DNA of 8,534 nucleotides from a bacterium (GCA_947377595.1 CANCGK010000035.1:1-8534); one strand, 5' to 3'. Shown: positions 1 to 6,301, numbered from the stretch's first letter. Translations and numbers: made by a program. The notes: generated from the letters alone by a model not told the origin.

Positions 1-753
1 ATCAACATTCGACGCAATTACTGAAAGATCTAAACTATGATAAATTTTTGGCGTGACTTGCAATGCTGCAGTTAATAATGAAGATTGGCCTGTCTTTTTT
101 TGACGAATCTTAAGCAAACGACGTAATTCTTGAATAAATTGTGTGTAAGCTTGTGCAAGTTCTGGAGTTATTGCAGCAGGAGAAAATTCCCAATCAATAT
201 CAAGGCCATCAAATAAACCTTCGTAGGTTAAATGATTCACCCTTTTAAATTGATCATCCATTAAAAATGGGTGGTCATAAAAATCAAGCCTATCAACGCA
301 TGATTGAGCAAATTTCATTAATTTTTCTTTATCTTTTGCTATGTTGACAAAATTTTTATTGTACGTTCCGCCACCAACCGATAATAAAATTTTAAGATGA
401 GGAAACTGTTTTTTCAACTCAATCATTTGAGCAAAATTACCACCAACCTTTGATTGATATCCTTCATAAGCTCCAACGTCTGCCCAAATATCATGCGGTT
501 TACAGACTCCTGCAACATCATCTGGTTTAAAAAATCCATAGATAAGATGGGTGATTTTATCAGCAACAGCTGCAATACGATCGATCTTATAATGATTTGC
601 ACCATAGACATCCCAATTGCCAAAATATGCTGCCACAACATGCCCTGGTTGCAAATGTTGATACTCTTGTGGTAACGGCGTAGGACAAACTTGATCTGAT
701 GCAATAGATTGATTCATAAAGAAAAATAAGAGCAAGAATATTTTAATATTCAT
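1..753 (-). CDS. Exported GH18 (chitinase-like) glycoside hydrolase, 3' end outside window
   Basis: The first 251 residues are visible; the gene runs off the left edge. An N-terminal signal peptide (MNIKIFLLLFFFMNQSIAS) has a probable signal peptidase site near residues 18-19. Next comes a GH18-type first strand with AAYFGNWDVYG (41-51) and ITHLIYGFF (67-75). The SxGG-type motif is LLSVGGG (123-129). The catalytic signature DGLDIDWE (182-189) is intact, with E189 in the place of the family's proton donor. In the family, this residue cleaves beta-1,4 GlcNAc linkages of chitin or related polymers through substrate-assisted catalysis. The ATG overlaps the stop of the upstream M41 gene by one base (TAATG), with AGGA 7 nt before it, so the two are probably translationally coupled. 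Exact substrate (chitin, peptidoglycan, glycoprotein) cannot be told. The family call is secure. Confidence 0.93.
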   Translation of the reverse strand, partial: MNIKIFLLLFFFMNQSIASDQVCPTPLPQEYQHLQPGHVVAAYFGNWDVYGANHYKIDRIAAVADKITHLIYGFFKPDDVAGVCKPHDIWADVGAYEGYQSKVGGNFAQMIELKKQFPHLKILLSVGGGTYNKNFVNIAKDKEKLMKFAQSCVDRLDFYDHPFLMDDQFKRVNHLTYEGLFDGLDIDWEFSPAAITPELAQAYTQFIQELRRLLKIRQKKTGQSSLLTAALQVTPKIYHSLDLSVIASNVD

Positions 754-1853
754 TATTTTTTCCTTTTCTTATGCTGCAATACTGGAGACTTTAATCTTAC
801 AATCTGATTTTTTAAGCTATTTTGTGCTGATGGTGCTACATTTTCAATTTCAGTTGATACCATTACTTCTTCTTCAAAGTCAAATTTTGGCATCGGTAAT
901 CCAAGCAGATCATAAATTTCATTACCAAACACAGTCCCTTTTACCATCAAAAGATCTGCTATTTTTTTAACTTCATCTTTATGATCAAGAATAAATTGAT
1001 AAGCCTTTTCGTAACATTCTTCAAGAATCTGATCTACTGTTTGATCTGTATAATATTCATTCAAATGTTGTGCTACTGAAATAACTTTTTGCGCATCTCC
1101 TTTATAGTCAGAACCATTTAAAATACCTTGCAAACCTATATTTTCATGTCTTTGACGTCCTACCATCCAATCAACTACAACATACAACTTTGTACGTCCA
1201 TTTAATCCAAATATTTGATCTGCAACACCTCCCGATAATCCCATTATAATTATATTTTTATAAAAATGTATGACTTTATCTGGAGAACTATCAGCAACCC
1301 AATTATCTTTACGATGCATATTGTTGACAAAAGCTCCACCATATTCTGGAGCGAATAATGAAGCTTCTGTAATAATTCTATAGTCTTGCAATAAATAAGC
1401 CAATGCAACTGCATGACCTGATTCATGAAGAGCTACAGCCTGTTTATTCATAATCCCCAATGAATAAAAAAGTAAAATATAAAAATACTCATCAATTTTA
1501 TTATGAACAACATCGCTGACATGTTCTCGAGCAATACGATCTGAACCAATATTTTTAGCTCTTTGTTGAATCGAATCTATCATTTGATCAAGCTTTGCTG
1601 TTGTATAATTTCCATTACTCACAACACGAGCAATGACTCGCACATCAACGTCTGGCGCAACGTGCAAATTTACAAATTTTGATTGTAGATACGTAGCAAT
1701 TTGCTGTTCTGACAAAATAGGATCTGTAACAGATCCACTGCTTTGTGCTGGCTGTTTCTGCTCTTTTTGTTGACCTGTCAGTACACAATCACTCGATACC
1801 AACAAGAACCCAACCATGAAAACTTTTGAAATATTATTTTTTGATACAATCAT
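753..1853 (-). CDS. Exported M41 (FtsH-type) zinc peptidase domain protein lacking an AAA+ module
   Basis: This is a 366-aa protein. An N-terminal hydrophobic stretch (VFMVGFLLVSS, about 11-21) suggests Sec export. The zinc-binding motif HESGH is at 143-147, preceded by KQAVAL as in FtsH peptidase domains. GLSGGVADQIFG (205-216) matches the FtsH 'ALGGRVAEELxFG' block, and D253 in YKGDAQKV is the likely third zinc ligand. Residues 270-318 (DQILEECYEKAYQFILDHKD onward to YDLLG) match the helical C-terminus of the M41 domain. FtsH normally joins this domain to an AAA+ unfoldase. No Walker motifs occur here, so the protein should be ATP-independent. About 30 extra residues lie between the GG block and D253. 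I chose the start at 1853 because AAAGGGG ends 7 nt upstream and an in-frame ATG at 1874 falls right after the -10 box, where no transcript would cover it. A Cys follows the hydrophobic stretch, but Asp precedes it, so a lipoprotein is doubtful. Confidence 0.85.
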   Translation of the reverse strand: MIVSKNNISKVFMVGFLLVSSDCVLTGQQKEQKQPAQSSGSVTDPILSEQQIATYLQSKFVNLHVAPDVDVRVIARVVSNGNYTTAKLDQMIDSIQQRAKNIGSDRIAREHVSDVVHNKIDEYFYILLFYSLGIMNKQAVALHESGHAVALAYLLQDYRIITEASLFAPEYGGAFVNNMHRKDNWVADSSPDKVIHFYKNIIIMGLSGGVADQIFGLNGRTKLYVVVDWMVGRQRHENIGLQGILNGSDYKGDAQKVISVAQHLNEYYTDQTVDQILEECYEKAYQFILDHKDEVKKIADLLMVKGTVFGNEIYDLLGLPMPKFDFEEEVMVSTEIENVAPSAQNSLKNQIVRLKSPVLQHKKRKK

Positions 1854-1889
1854 GACATTTCCCCTTTCTGTCATGATTGTATCAAAAAA
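1837..1889. repeat. Perfect 21-bp inverted repeat around promoter and start codon
   Basis: The arms are 1837-1857 and 1869-1889, with an 11-nt spacer (1858-1868). The arms match at all 21 positions. The right arm carries the -10 box of the M41 promoter. The left arm carries the ATG and the first codons. The spacer holds most of the ribosome binding site. Transcription should start at the inner edge of the right arm, so the mRNA would not contain both arms. Any role would therefore be at the DNA level, as an operator or cruciform. Confidence 0.85.
1861..1867 (-). promoter_or_regulatory. Ribosome binding site deciding the M41 gene start
   Basis: AAAGGGG lies 7 nt upstream of the ATG at 1853. 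The alternative in-frame ATG at 1874 has this element inside its coding sequence and no purine-rich element in front of it, so the shorter 366-aa product is favoured. Confidence 0.75.
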
Positions 1890-1905
1890 CTTTTCTTACA
1901 GTCAA
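1876..1905 (-). promoter_or_regulatory. Sigma70-type promoter of the M41-GH18 operon
   Basis: The -35 box is TTGACT (1905-1900), the spacer is 18 nt, and the -10 box is TACAAT (1881-1876). Transcription would start near 1869-1867, giving a very short leader of about 15 nt that holds just the ribosome binding site. The -10 box lies inside the right arm of a perfect inverted repeat. Confidence 0.7.
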
Positions 1906-2022
1906 TAATTTACAATGCTAATAAAATATTTTCTATCAAATTGAATCATCTTTTAGAAAAAAGTAACTACACAGCTATAGTTTTTTGCCCTACATTTTCT
2001 ACGAAAATTTTCGATAAATTAA

Positions 2023-2120
2023 GAGGCCGGTGGGCCTCAATGCACTCTTTTTTGCATTAAAAAAGCGTTTAGTGGCCGCCGCCACCGACATTTCCGGAAA
2101 TGAGCATAGCGACATCGTAG
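2023..2120. other. GC-rich hairpin-dense intergenic patch
   Basis: This stretch stands out from its AT-rich surroundings: 29 of the 50 bases in 2071-2120 are G or C. It contains three short perfect hairpins in a row: GAGGCC-GGTG-GGCCTC (2023-2038), AATGCA/TGCATT around an 8-nt loop (2039-2058), and GTGGC-CGCC-GCCAC (2072-2085). The palindrome TTTCCGGAAA follows at 2091-2100. CGGTGG (2028-2033 region) can also pair with CCACCG further on. It could be a structured RNA, a dispersed intergenic repeat or a decayed gene end. I cannot assign it to a known family. Confidence 0.45.
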
Positions 2121-2158
2121 GCTTTTATCTTAAATTTTAATAATGCTGAGTAATTACC

Positions 2159-2208
2159 AAAAAAAATCACAGTAAAACAACGAAGATGTTTGTTATTTTA
2201 CTGTGATT
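2159..2208 (-). terminator. Intrinsic terminator of the 140-aa exported protein gene
   Basis: Perfect 13-bp arms (2165-2177 and 2196-2208) flank an 18-nt loop. On the - strand the stem is followed by a run of eight T, the first two of which lie in the stem. It sits about 33 bp after the stop codon at 2241. The + strand side is also followed by T-rich sequence, so it may work in both directions. Confidence 0.85.
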
Positions 2209-2240
2209 ATTATTTTATACGCTGGACAAATCAAATCTAC

Positions 2241-2663
2241 TTAGTTTGTACTGCTGCGCTTCTTCATCTTGTTTACAACTCTGCTATAGTTAGCATCTGA
2301 CATTTTGCGATGATCATGACTAGATAATTTGTTCTCGCGTTTATATTTTCTAATTTCTACACGTACCATATCCCCAAAACAATCTCCCATTTGTTGACCT
2401 TGAGCTGCTTTTTGATATATCGCCAACATGACATTTTTAGGTATTTGATATGTAACCCCTGCTATCTCTTTATAATATGGTTCAGACAATGGCGCAATCA
2501 TTACATCAGATGTCAGAAAATCATATTTCATATTATTAATAATATCTTTTTTTAGACCAGGATACTTTTTCTGCAGGTTAGCAAAATTTGCAACTGGAAC
2601 ACTAGCACTTACCATACTTTGCATCAACACAATTGATAACATAAACTTTGCATATTTACTCAT
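2241..2663 (-). CDS. Exported protein of unknown function, 140 aa
   Basis: I do not recognise a family. Residues 1-20 form a signal peptide (MSKYAKFMLSIVLMQSMVSA) with a clear signal peptidase I site after A20. The mature part of about 120 residues is soluble-looking and basic, with a KYPGLKKDIINNMKYDF segment (33-49), one Cys (C95) and a Lys/Arg-rich C-terminus ending KMKKRSSTN. The first 21 residues match those of the 424-aa gene at 18 positions, and the promoter is shared too, but the mature sequences are unrelated. AAAGG lies 8 nt before the ATG. The gene has its own promoter and terminator and so is probably a single-gene unit. Function is unknown; an extracytoplasmic location is inferred from the signal peptide. 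Confidence 0.85.
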   Translation of the reverse strand: MSKYAKFMLSIVLMQSMVSASVPVANFANLQKKYPGLKKDIINNMKYDFLTSDVMIAPLSEPYYKEIAGVTYQIPKNVMLAIYQKAAQGQQMGDCFGDMVRVEIRKYKRENKLSSHDHRKMSDANYSRVVNKMKKRSSTN

Positions 2664-2734
2664 ACATTATACCTTTAAATTTAAGAATTATTTTTTTTTC
2701 TCATAGAATACCACAGCTATTTTTATTTACAATT
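2611..2734 (-). repeat. Promoter plus signal-peptide cassette, copy 1
   Basis: This 124-bp block is a near-copy of 4193-4312. It covers the promoter, untranslated leader, ribosome binding site and codons 1 to about 17 of the 140-aa gene. I count five substitutions plus a 4-bp length change in a T-rich run. Similarity ends abruptly at both sides. Confidence 0.9.
2705..2732 (-). promoter_or_regulatory. Promoter of the 140-aa exported protein gene
   Basis: The -35 is TTGTAA (2732-2727), the spacer is 16 nt, and the -10 is TATTCT (2710-2705), extended by an upstream TGG. The box sequences are identical in the promoter of the 424-aa gene, so the two genes are probably expressed under the same conditions. 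Confidence 0.6.
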
Positions 2735-2757
2735 AATTATCAAAATTTCATACCAAT

Positions 2758-2901
2758 TCACTCAACAAATTCGTAATATTGCAATCCTGCTTGATTTTGA
2801 AATTTATAGACAGGATCGTATTTTTCTTTAATTTTTATAAATTCTAGATATCGAGGATAGCATTGTATCAACGCTACGAGATGCAAAGAAATCGTTTTCA
2901 T
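2758..2901 (-). pseudogene. C-terminal remnant of a probable FAD-linked oxidase
   Basis: The - strand encodes LHLVALIQCYPRYLEFIKIK followed by EKYDPVYKFQNQAGLQYYEFVE and a TGA at 2760-2758. The YPR-x-x-x-F-x-x-x-K-x-K-YDP-x-x-x-F-x-N pattern resembles the last 40 or so residues of FAD-linked oxidases of the lactone-oxidase and berberine-bridge-like type. No flavin-binding domain is present. The space upstream is taken by the 424-aa gene, whose stop is in the same frame 210 bp upstream. An ATG at 2901 would give a 47-aa peptide, but a lone C-terminal tail is more likely a relic of a deleted gene. The family call rests on a short motif recalled from memory. Confidence 0.55.
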
Positions 2902-2917
2902 TCTTCCTTTGCATCTC
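2878..2917. repeat. Perfect 11-bp inverted repeat
   Basis: GAGATGCAAAG (2878-2888) and CTTTGCATCTC (2907-2917) flank an 18-nt loop, just after the 424-aa gene on the - strand. No T run follows on the - strand, so it is a poor intrinsic terminator. It may still act as an mRNA 3'-end stem for that gene. Confidence 0.5.
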
Positions 2918-2970
2918 ATGATTTTTGTATCTATCCTGCATACAGATAACTGCGCGCTCGATCGATAAAT

Positions 2971-4245
2971 TTATTTACTTGATGTGTTTTTTGGCTTCAT
3001 TGTAAGCAATGTTCTAATAACAGAGGGTTGCGCGTCAACATTTGCCTTAAAGCGTTTTTGACGAATTTCATTCAATTGCTCTTGCTTTTTTTGCTGCAGA
3101 TATGGCTGCCATTTTAATCTTTCACCATTGTTAGCTAAGCGTTCATCGTGCTCTTTTCTCCACTCTTCAAACCATTCCTGTTTAATTGTGTCATGAGTGA
3201 AAGCTACTGGCATACTTTCAATATATTTTTTTTCAATCTTACGTAAAGTTACATTCGCCCAGATTGAGTTCGCTAAAGATCCAATTGATAATAATCCTGC
3301 TGCCGCTGCGACTTCAGGCTTATCATTTTTGACAGCAACATAACTTCCAAAACCTAACAAACTAGCCAAACCTAAGTATATTTTATCTCGCTGCATAACA
3401 GTGTTAACAAAACCAAAGTCCACTGATGTTTGCGTTTGGTCATTATCTGGATCGCTTGATGGCCATACTTTTGAAGAAGTATCAAATCCTAATCGAGACC
3501 AAACAGTTGGTTTAAAAGTCACTTTGTTTGTATGTTTAGGTGTTGACATACATACTGGAGCAGGCTCAGGTGCAGAATTTAGTGTTGCACCAGATGTCAA
3601 TGGTGATACTGGCACAAATGCTGAAACTCCTGTAATCGCATGCTCAGCTACTGAAGTCTCAGATGCAGAATTTGATGTTGTCGATGATAATTTTCCAGAT
3701 GTTGCACCAGATGTCAATGTTGTTGGCATAGCTGGAGTTGTTGTTGCTGCAAATGATACTTGCGGAGCAGGTGCTGTCACAGGTGCCGTAGCTGGTAGAG
3801 GAAATGGAGTTGTTGGTGTCAATGCTGTTGGTACTGGTGCCTGAGCTGGAGCAGGTGCTGGGGCCGGAGCTGGTGTTGGATCAGTTGCTGGATCAGTTGC
3901 TGGGGCCGAAGCTAGTGTTGATAGATCTTCGAACGAATCATTTTTTTTCAATGGTGAATTAAATTCAAATTTAGGTCCTTCTACTACCAATCTTTCATTT
4001 TTTTCTAATTCAACATGTGATGCTGGTCTTGGTGTTGGTGTTGCTACTGGTAGTGCTACTTGTACAATAAATTGTCTAACTTCATTATCTCTCAGCTCCT
4101 GCTGTATCTGACTTCCTCCATTATCATTTTCTTCATTGCGCACTCCTGCATAAACTGGCATTGGGGTCTGACCTGGAGTCAATGACGCTTCAACCATACT
4201 TTGCATCAATACAATTGATACCATAAACTTTGCATATTTATTCAT
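2971..4245 (-). CDS. Exported Pro/Ala-rich protein with C-terminal hydrophobic hairpin, 424 aa
   Basis: I recognise no family. The signal peptide (MNKYAKFMVSIVLMQSMVEA, site after A20) is shared with the 140-aa gene. Residues 21-110 are polar. Residues 111-235 are a low-complexity linker rich in Pro, Ala, Thr and Ser, including a PAPAPAPAPAQAPVP run and two LTSGAT units (177-182, 216-221). Two hydrophobic segments (about 287-306 and 311-334) could form a membrane hairpin. Residues 335-424 are strongly charged, rich in Lys, Glu and Gln, and probably helical. The layout suggests a protein anchored by a hairpin with a long extracytoplasmic spacer, but this is inference. AAAGG is 8 nt before the ATG. 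The Pro/Ala region creates a spurious long open frame on the opposite strand. Confidence 0.85.
   Translation of the reverse strand: MNKYAKFMVSIVLMQSMVEASLTPGQTPMPVYAGVRNEENDNGGSQIQQELRDNEVRQFIVQVALPVATPTPRPASHVELEKNERLVVEGPKFEFNSPLKKNDSFEDLSTLASAPATDPATDPTPAPAPAPAPAQAPVPTALTPTTPFPLPATAPVTAPAPQVSFAATTTPAMPTTLTSGATSGKLSSTTSNSASETSVAEHAITGVSAFVPVSPLTSGATLNSAPEPAPVCMSTPKHTNKVTFKPTVWSRLGFDTSSKVWPSSDPDNDQTQTSVDFGFVNTVMQRDKIYLGLASLLGFGSYVAVKNDKPEVAAAAGLLSIGSLANSIWANVTLRKIEKKYIESMPVAFTHDTIKQEWFEEWRKEHDERLANNGERLKWQPYLQQKKQEQLNEIRQKRFKANVDAQPSVIRTLLTMKPKNTSSK
3584..3719 (-). repeat. Internal 19-bp direct repeats in the Pro/Ala/Thr linker
   Basis: An exact 19-bp unit occurs at 3584-3602 and again at 3701-3719, 117 bp (39 codons) apart and in frame. 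It encodes the two LTSGAT motifs. A shorter shared stretch (TGCAGAATTT) lies close by at 3570-3580 and 3664-3673. This looks like an old, degenerate internal duplication that lengthened the linker. Confidence 0.6.
3878..3901 (-). repeat. Two tandem 12-bp repeats in the linker
   Basis: GGATCAGTTGCT is repeated twice head to tail, encoding the ATDPATDP motif just before the Pro-Ala run. Such in-frame tandem units can expand or contract by slippage without breaking the gene. Confidence 0.7.
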
Positions 4246-4312
4246 ACGTTATACCTTTATATTTAAAATTAATCTTTCTCATAGAATACCACAGCTATTT
4301 TTATTTACAATT
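4193..4312 (-). repeat. Promoter plus signal-peptide cassette, copy 2
   Basis: This 120-bp block matches 2611-2734 and covers the promoter, leader, ribosome binding site and signal-peptide codons of the 424-aa gene. Sequence beyond 4312 no longer resembles the other copy. Confidence 0.9.
4283..4310 (-). promoter_or_regulatory. Promoter of the 424-aa exported protein gene
   Basis: The -35 is TTGTAA (4310-4305), the spacer is 16 nt, and the -10 is TATTCT (4288-4283), with an extended -10 TGG. It is duplicated in front of the 140-aa gene. Confidence 0.6.
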
Positions 4313-4415
4313 GGCTGTCTGGGTTTTATACATATGGTACTGCAAGGCCTTTCGTTTTCATGTACCAAAAAGTTCCGCTGGTTTTTCTACAAGATTGTTT
4401 ACAAAATTGTCCACG

Positions 4416-4444
4416 TTGCCTACACTATAAACAATGAATACAAT
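4416..4444 (+). promoter_or_regulatory. Probable lepA promoter
   Basis: The -35 is TTGCCT (4416-4421), the spacer is 17 nt, and the -10 is TACAAT (4439-4444). A transcript starting near 4451 would have a leader of about 20 nt before the lepA ATG at 4472. The upstream in-frame ATG at 4334 would then lie outside the transcript. Confidence 0.6.
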
Positions 4445-4471
4445 ATCGATTCCTATTACTTTTGTGGCGCT

Positions 4472-6295
4472 ATGGATATAAAAAAAATAAATCTTTCTGA
4501 AATTTCACCCGACCATGTTCGAAACTTTTCGATCATCGCTCATATTGATCATGGCAAATCAACTCTTGCAGATAGACTCTTAGAATTTACTGGCACACTT
4601 TCGACCAGAACTGGAGAAAACAAACAATTTTTAGACAAACTGCAAGTAGAAAAAGAACGTGGCATTACCGTCAAAGCACAAACTGCTTCGATGTTTTATG
4701 AATATCAAGGACAACTTTATTTACTCAACTTGATCGATACTCCAGGACACGTTGATTTTACGTATGAAGTATCTCGATCTTTGTATGCATGTCAAGGCGC
4801 CTTATTACTTGTTGATGCAAGCCAAGGTGTTGAAGCGCAAACTATGGCAAACTTTTATTTAGCTTTTGAGCAAAATTTAAAAGTGTTACCAGTCATTAAC
4901 AAAATTGATTTACCAACCGCAAACATCGAAAAAGTAACTGGTGAACTTAATCGACTTTTTGATTTTGATGAAAATGATGCAATTTTAACTTCTGCAAAAG
5001 CTGGTATTGGTATCAATGACGTTTTAGAAAATATTATCACACGAATTCCAGCTCCAGAATCTGATGGATCAAAACCATTAAAAGCCCTGCTCTTTGATTC
5101 TCGCTATGATGATTATCGCGGTGTTATCTGTTTGATTGCCGTTAAAGATGGTATGATCAAAAAAGGTGATACGATTTTCTTGATGCAAGCAAATGCTTAC
5201 TACGAAGTGCTGGAAATCGGATTAATGTATCCAGAAGAAACTCCGATGCAAGCCTTGTATGCAGGACAAGTAGGCTACATCATCACCGGTATGAAAACGG
5301 TTCGTGAAGCAAAAATTGGAGATACAATTTGTCATAAAAATTCCAAAATCGAAGCTTTTCCTGGATTTAAACCATCAAAACCAATGATGTTTGCTGGTAT
5401 TTTCCCTGTTGTTAATACCGATTTTGAAAACTTAGCTGATGCAATTTCTAAATTAACCTTAAATGATGCAAGTGTGACTATAGAAAAGAAAAGTTCAACA
5501 GCTTTAGGCCTTGGTTTTCGTTGTGGATTTTTAGGGTTATTGCACATGGATGTGTTTAAACAACGCTTAGAGCAAGAATACAACTTAGTGATTATCACAA
5601 CTGCTCCAAGTGTGTTATATAAAATTCAATTAGCTCATGACCGAGGTTTAATCGAAGTTGAAAATCCATCAGATTTTCCAGATCCTGCAAAAATAGATTC
5701 AATTCTTGAACCAATGATTAATGCAACAATTATTGTTCCAGAAAAGTTTTTAGGTAATGTTTTTGCATTATGCCAAGAAAAACGTGGCTCGCAAACTAAT
5801 ATTTCATTTCTTGACGAAAACCGCGTCATCGTCAATTACAAGCTACCGCTCAACGAAGTGGCTACAGATTTTTATGATAAATTAAAATCATTAACTTCTG
5901 GCTATGCAAGCTTAGACTATGAAGTTTCTGGCTATGAAGTATCTGATTTAGTCAAAATGGATATTTTACTCAATGGCGAATCTGTTGATGCGCTTTCGTG
6001 TATCGTCCATAGAAGTAATGCTCAATCAATTGGTCGCGAACTTTCGGCAAAATTAAAAGAAGTAATTCATCGTCAATTATTTGAAGTTGTCATTCAAGCA
6101 GCGATTGGAGCAAAAATTCTTGCTCGTGATCAAGTTTCACCATTACGTAAAAATGTTACTGCAAAATGTTATGGTGGCGATATTACACGTAAACGCAAAC
6201 TTCTTGAAAAACAAAAAGAAGGTAAAAAACGTATGAAGCAAGTGGGTAACATCGAAGTTCCACAAGAAGCTTTCTTAGCTATTTTAAAACGATAA
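4472..6295 (+). CDS. lepA: Elongation factor 4 (LepA), translational GTPase
   Basis: This 607-aa protein is full length for the family (about 600 aa). LepA binds stalled or mis-translocated ribosomes, where it can back-translocate tRNAs, and it affects ribosome assembly and initiation. It acts in the cytoplasm and at the membrane. The GTPase motifs are intact: G1 AHIDHGKST (23-31), G2 RGIT (63-66), G3 DTPGH (89-93) with the catalytic His, G4 NKID (143-146) and G5 SAKAG (174-178). The EF-G-like domain block GLGFRCGFLGLLHMDV (346-361) and the LepA-specific basic C-terminus, with KRKLLEKQKEGKKRMKQ (574-590) and VPQEAFLAILK (596-606), are present. The start at 4472 places the G1 motif normally, with about 8 extra N-terminal residues. 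An open frame upstream to 4334 has no LepA similarity. No good Shine-Dalgarno precedes the ATG, unlike the neighbouring genes. It stands alone on this strand. Confidence 0.98.
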   Translation: MDIKKINLSEISPDHVRNFSIIAHIDHGKSTLADRLLEFTGTLSTRTGENKQFLDKLQVEKERGITVKAQTASMFYEYQGQLYLLNLIDTPGHVDFTYEVSRSLYACQGALLLVDASQGVEAQTMANFYLAFEQNLKVLPVINKIDLPTANIEKVTGELNRLFDFDENDAILTSAKAGIGINDVLENIITRIPAPESDGSKPLKALLFDSRYDDYRGVICLIAVKDGMIKKGDTIFLMQANAYYEVLEIGLMYPEETPMQALYAGQVGYIITGMKTVREAKIGDTICHKNSKIEAFPGFKPSKPMMFAGIFPVVNTDFENLADAISKLTLNDASVTIEKKSSTALGLGFRCGFLGLLHMDVFKQRLEQEYNLVIITTAPSVLYKIQLAHDRGLIEVENPSDFPDPAKIDSILEPMINATIIVPEKFLGNVFALCQEKRGSQTNISFLDENRVIVNYKLPLNEVATDFYDKLKSLTSGYASLDYEVSGYEVSDLVKMDILLNGESVDALSCIVHRSNAQSIGRELSAKLKEVIHRQLFEVVIQAAIGAKILARDQVSPLRKNVTAKCYGGDITRKRKLLEKQKEGKKRMKQVGNIEVPQEAFLAILKR

Positions 6296-6301
6296 AAAAA
6301 A

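Noticed and set aside
423..704. 93-codon - strand frame inside the GH18 gene
   Set aside because: The overlapping frame from 753 has a signal peptide and intact GH18 motifs; this one is a shifted shadow.
1780..1800. Lipoprotein lipobox at the Cys of the M41 protein
   Set aside because: The residue before the Cys is Asp, where lipoboxes need Gly, Ala or Ser.
1854..1874. Longer M41 protein starting at 1874
   Set aside because: That ATG directly follows the -10 box, and the only good ribosome binding site fits the ATG at 1853.
2878..2917. Inverted repeat as intrinsic terminator of the 424-aa gene
   Set aside because: No T run follows the stem on the - strand, so I list it only as an inverted repeat.
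3401..3844. 147-codon open frame on the + strand
   Set aside because: It is antisense to the Pro/Ala/Thr linker of the 424-aa gene. Its Val/Gly/Ala composition is what that codon pattern produces on the other strand.
4334..4471. N-terminal extension of LepA from the ATG at 4334
   Set aside because: The 46 extra residues have no LepA similarity, and a good promoter lies at 4416-4444, inside the extension. The start at 4472 gives normal family length.
4434..4481. 15-codon leader peptide overlapping the lepA start
   Set aside because: Its ATG lies upstream of the expected transcription start and it has no ribosome binding site.
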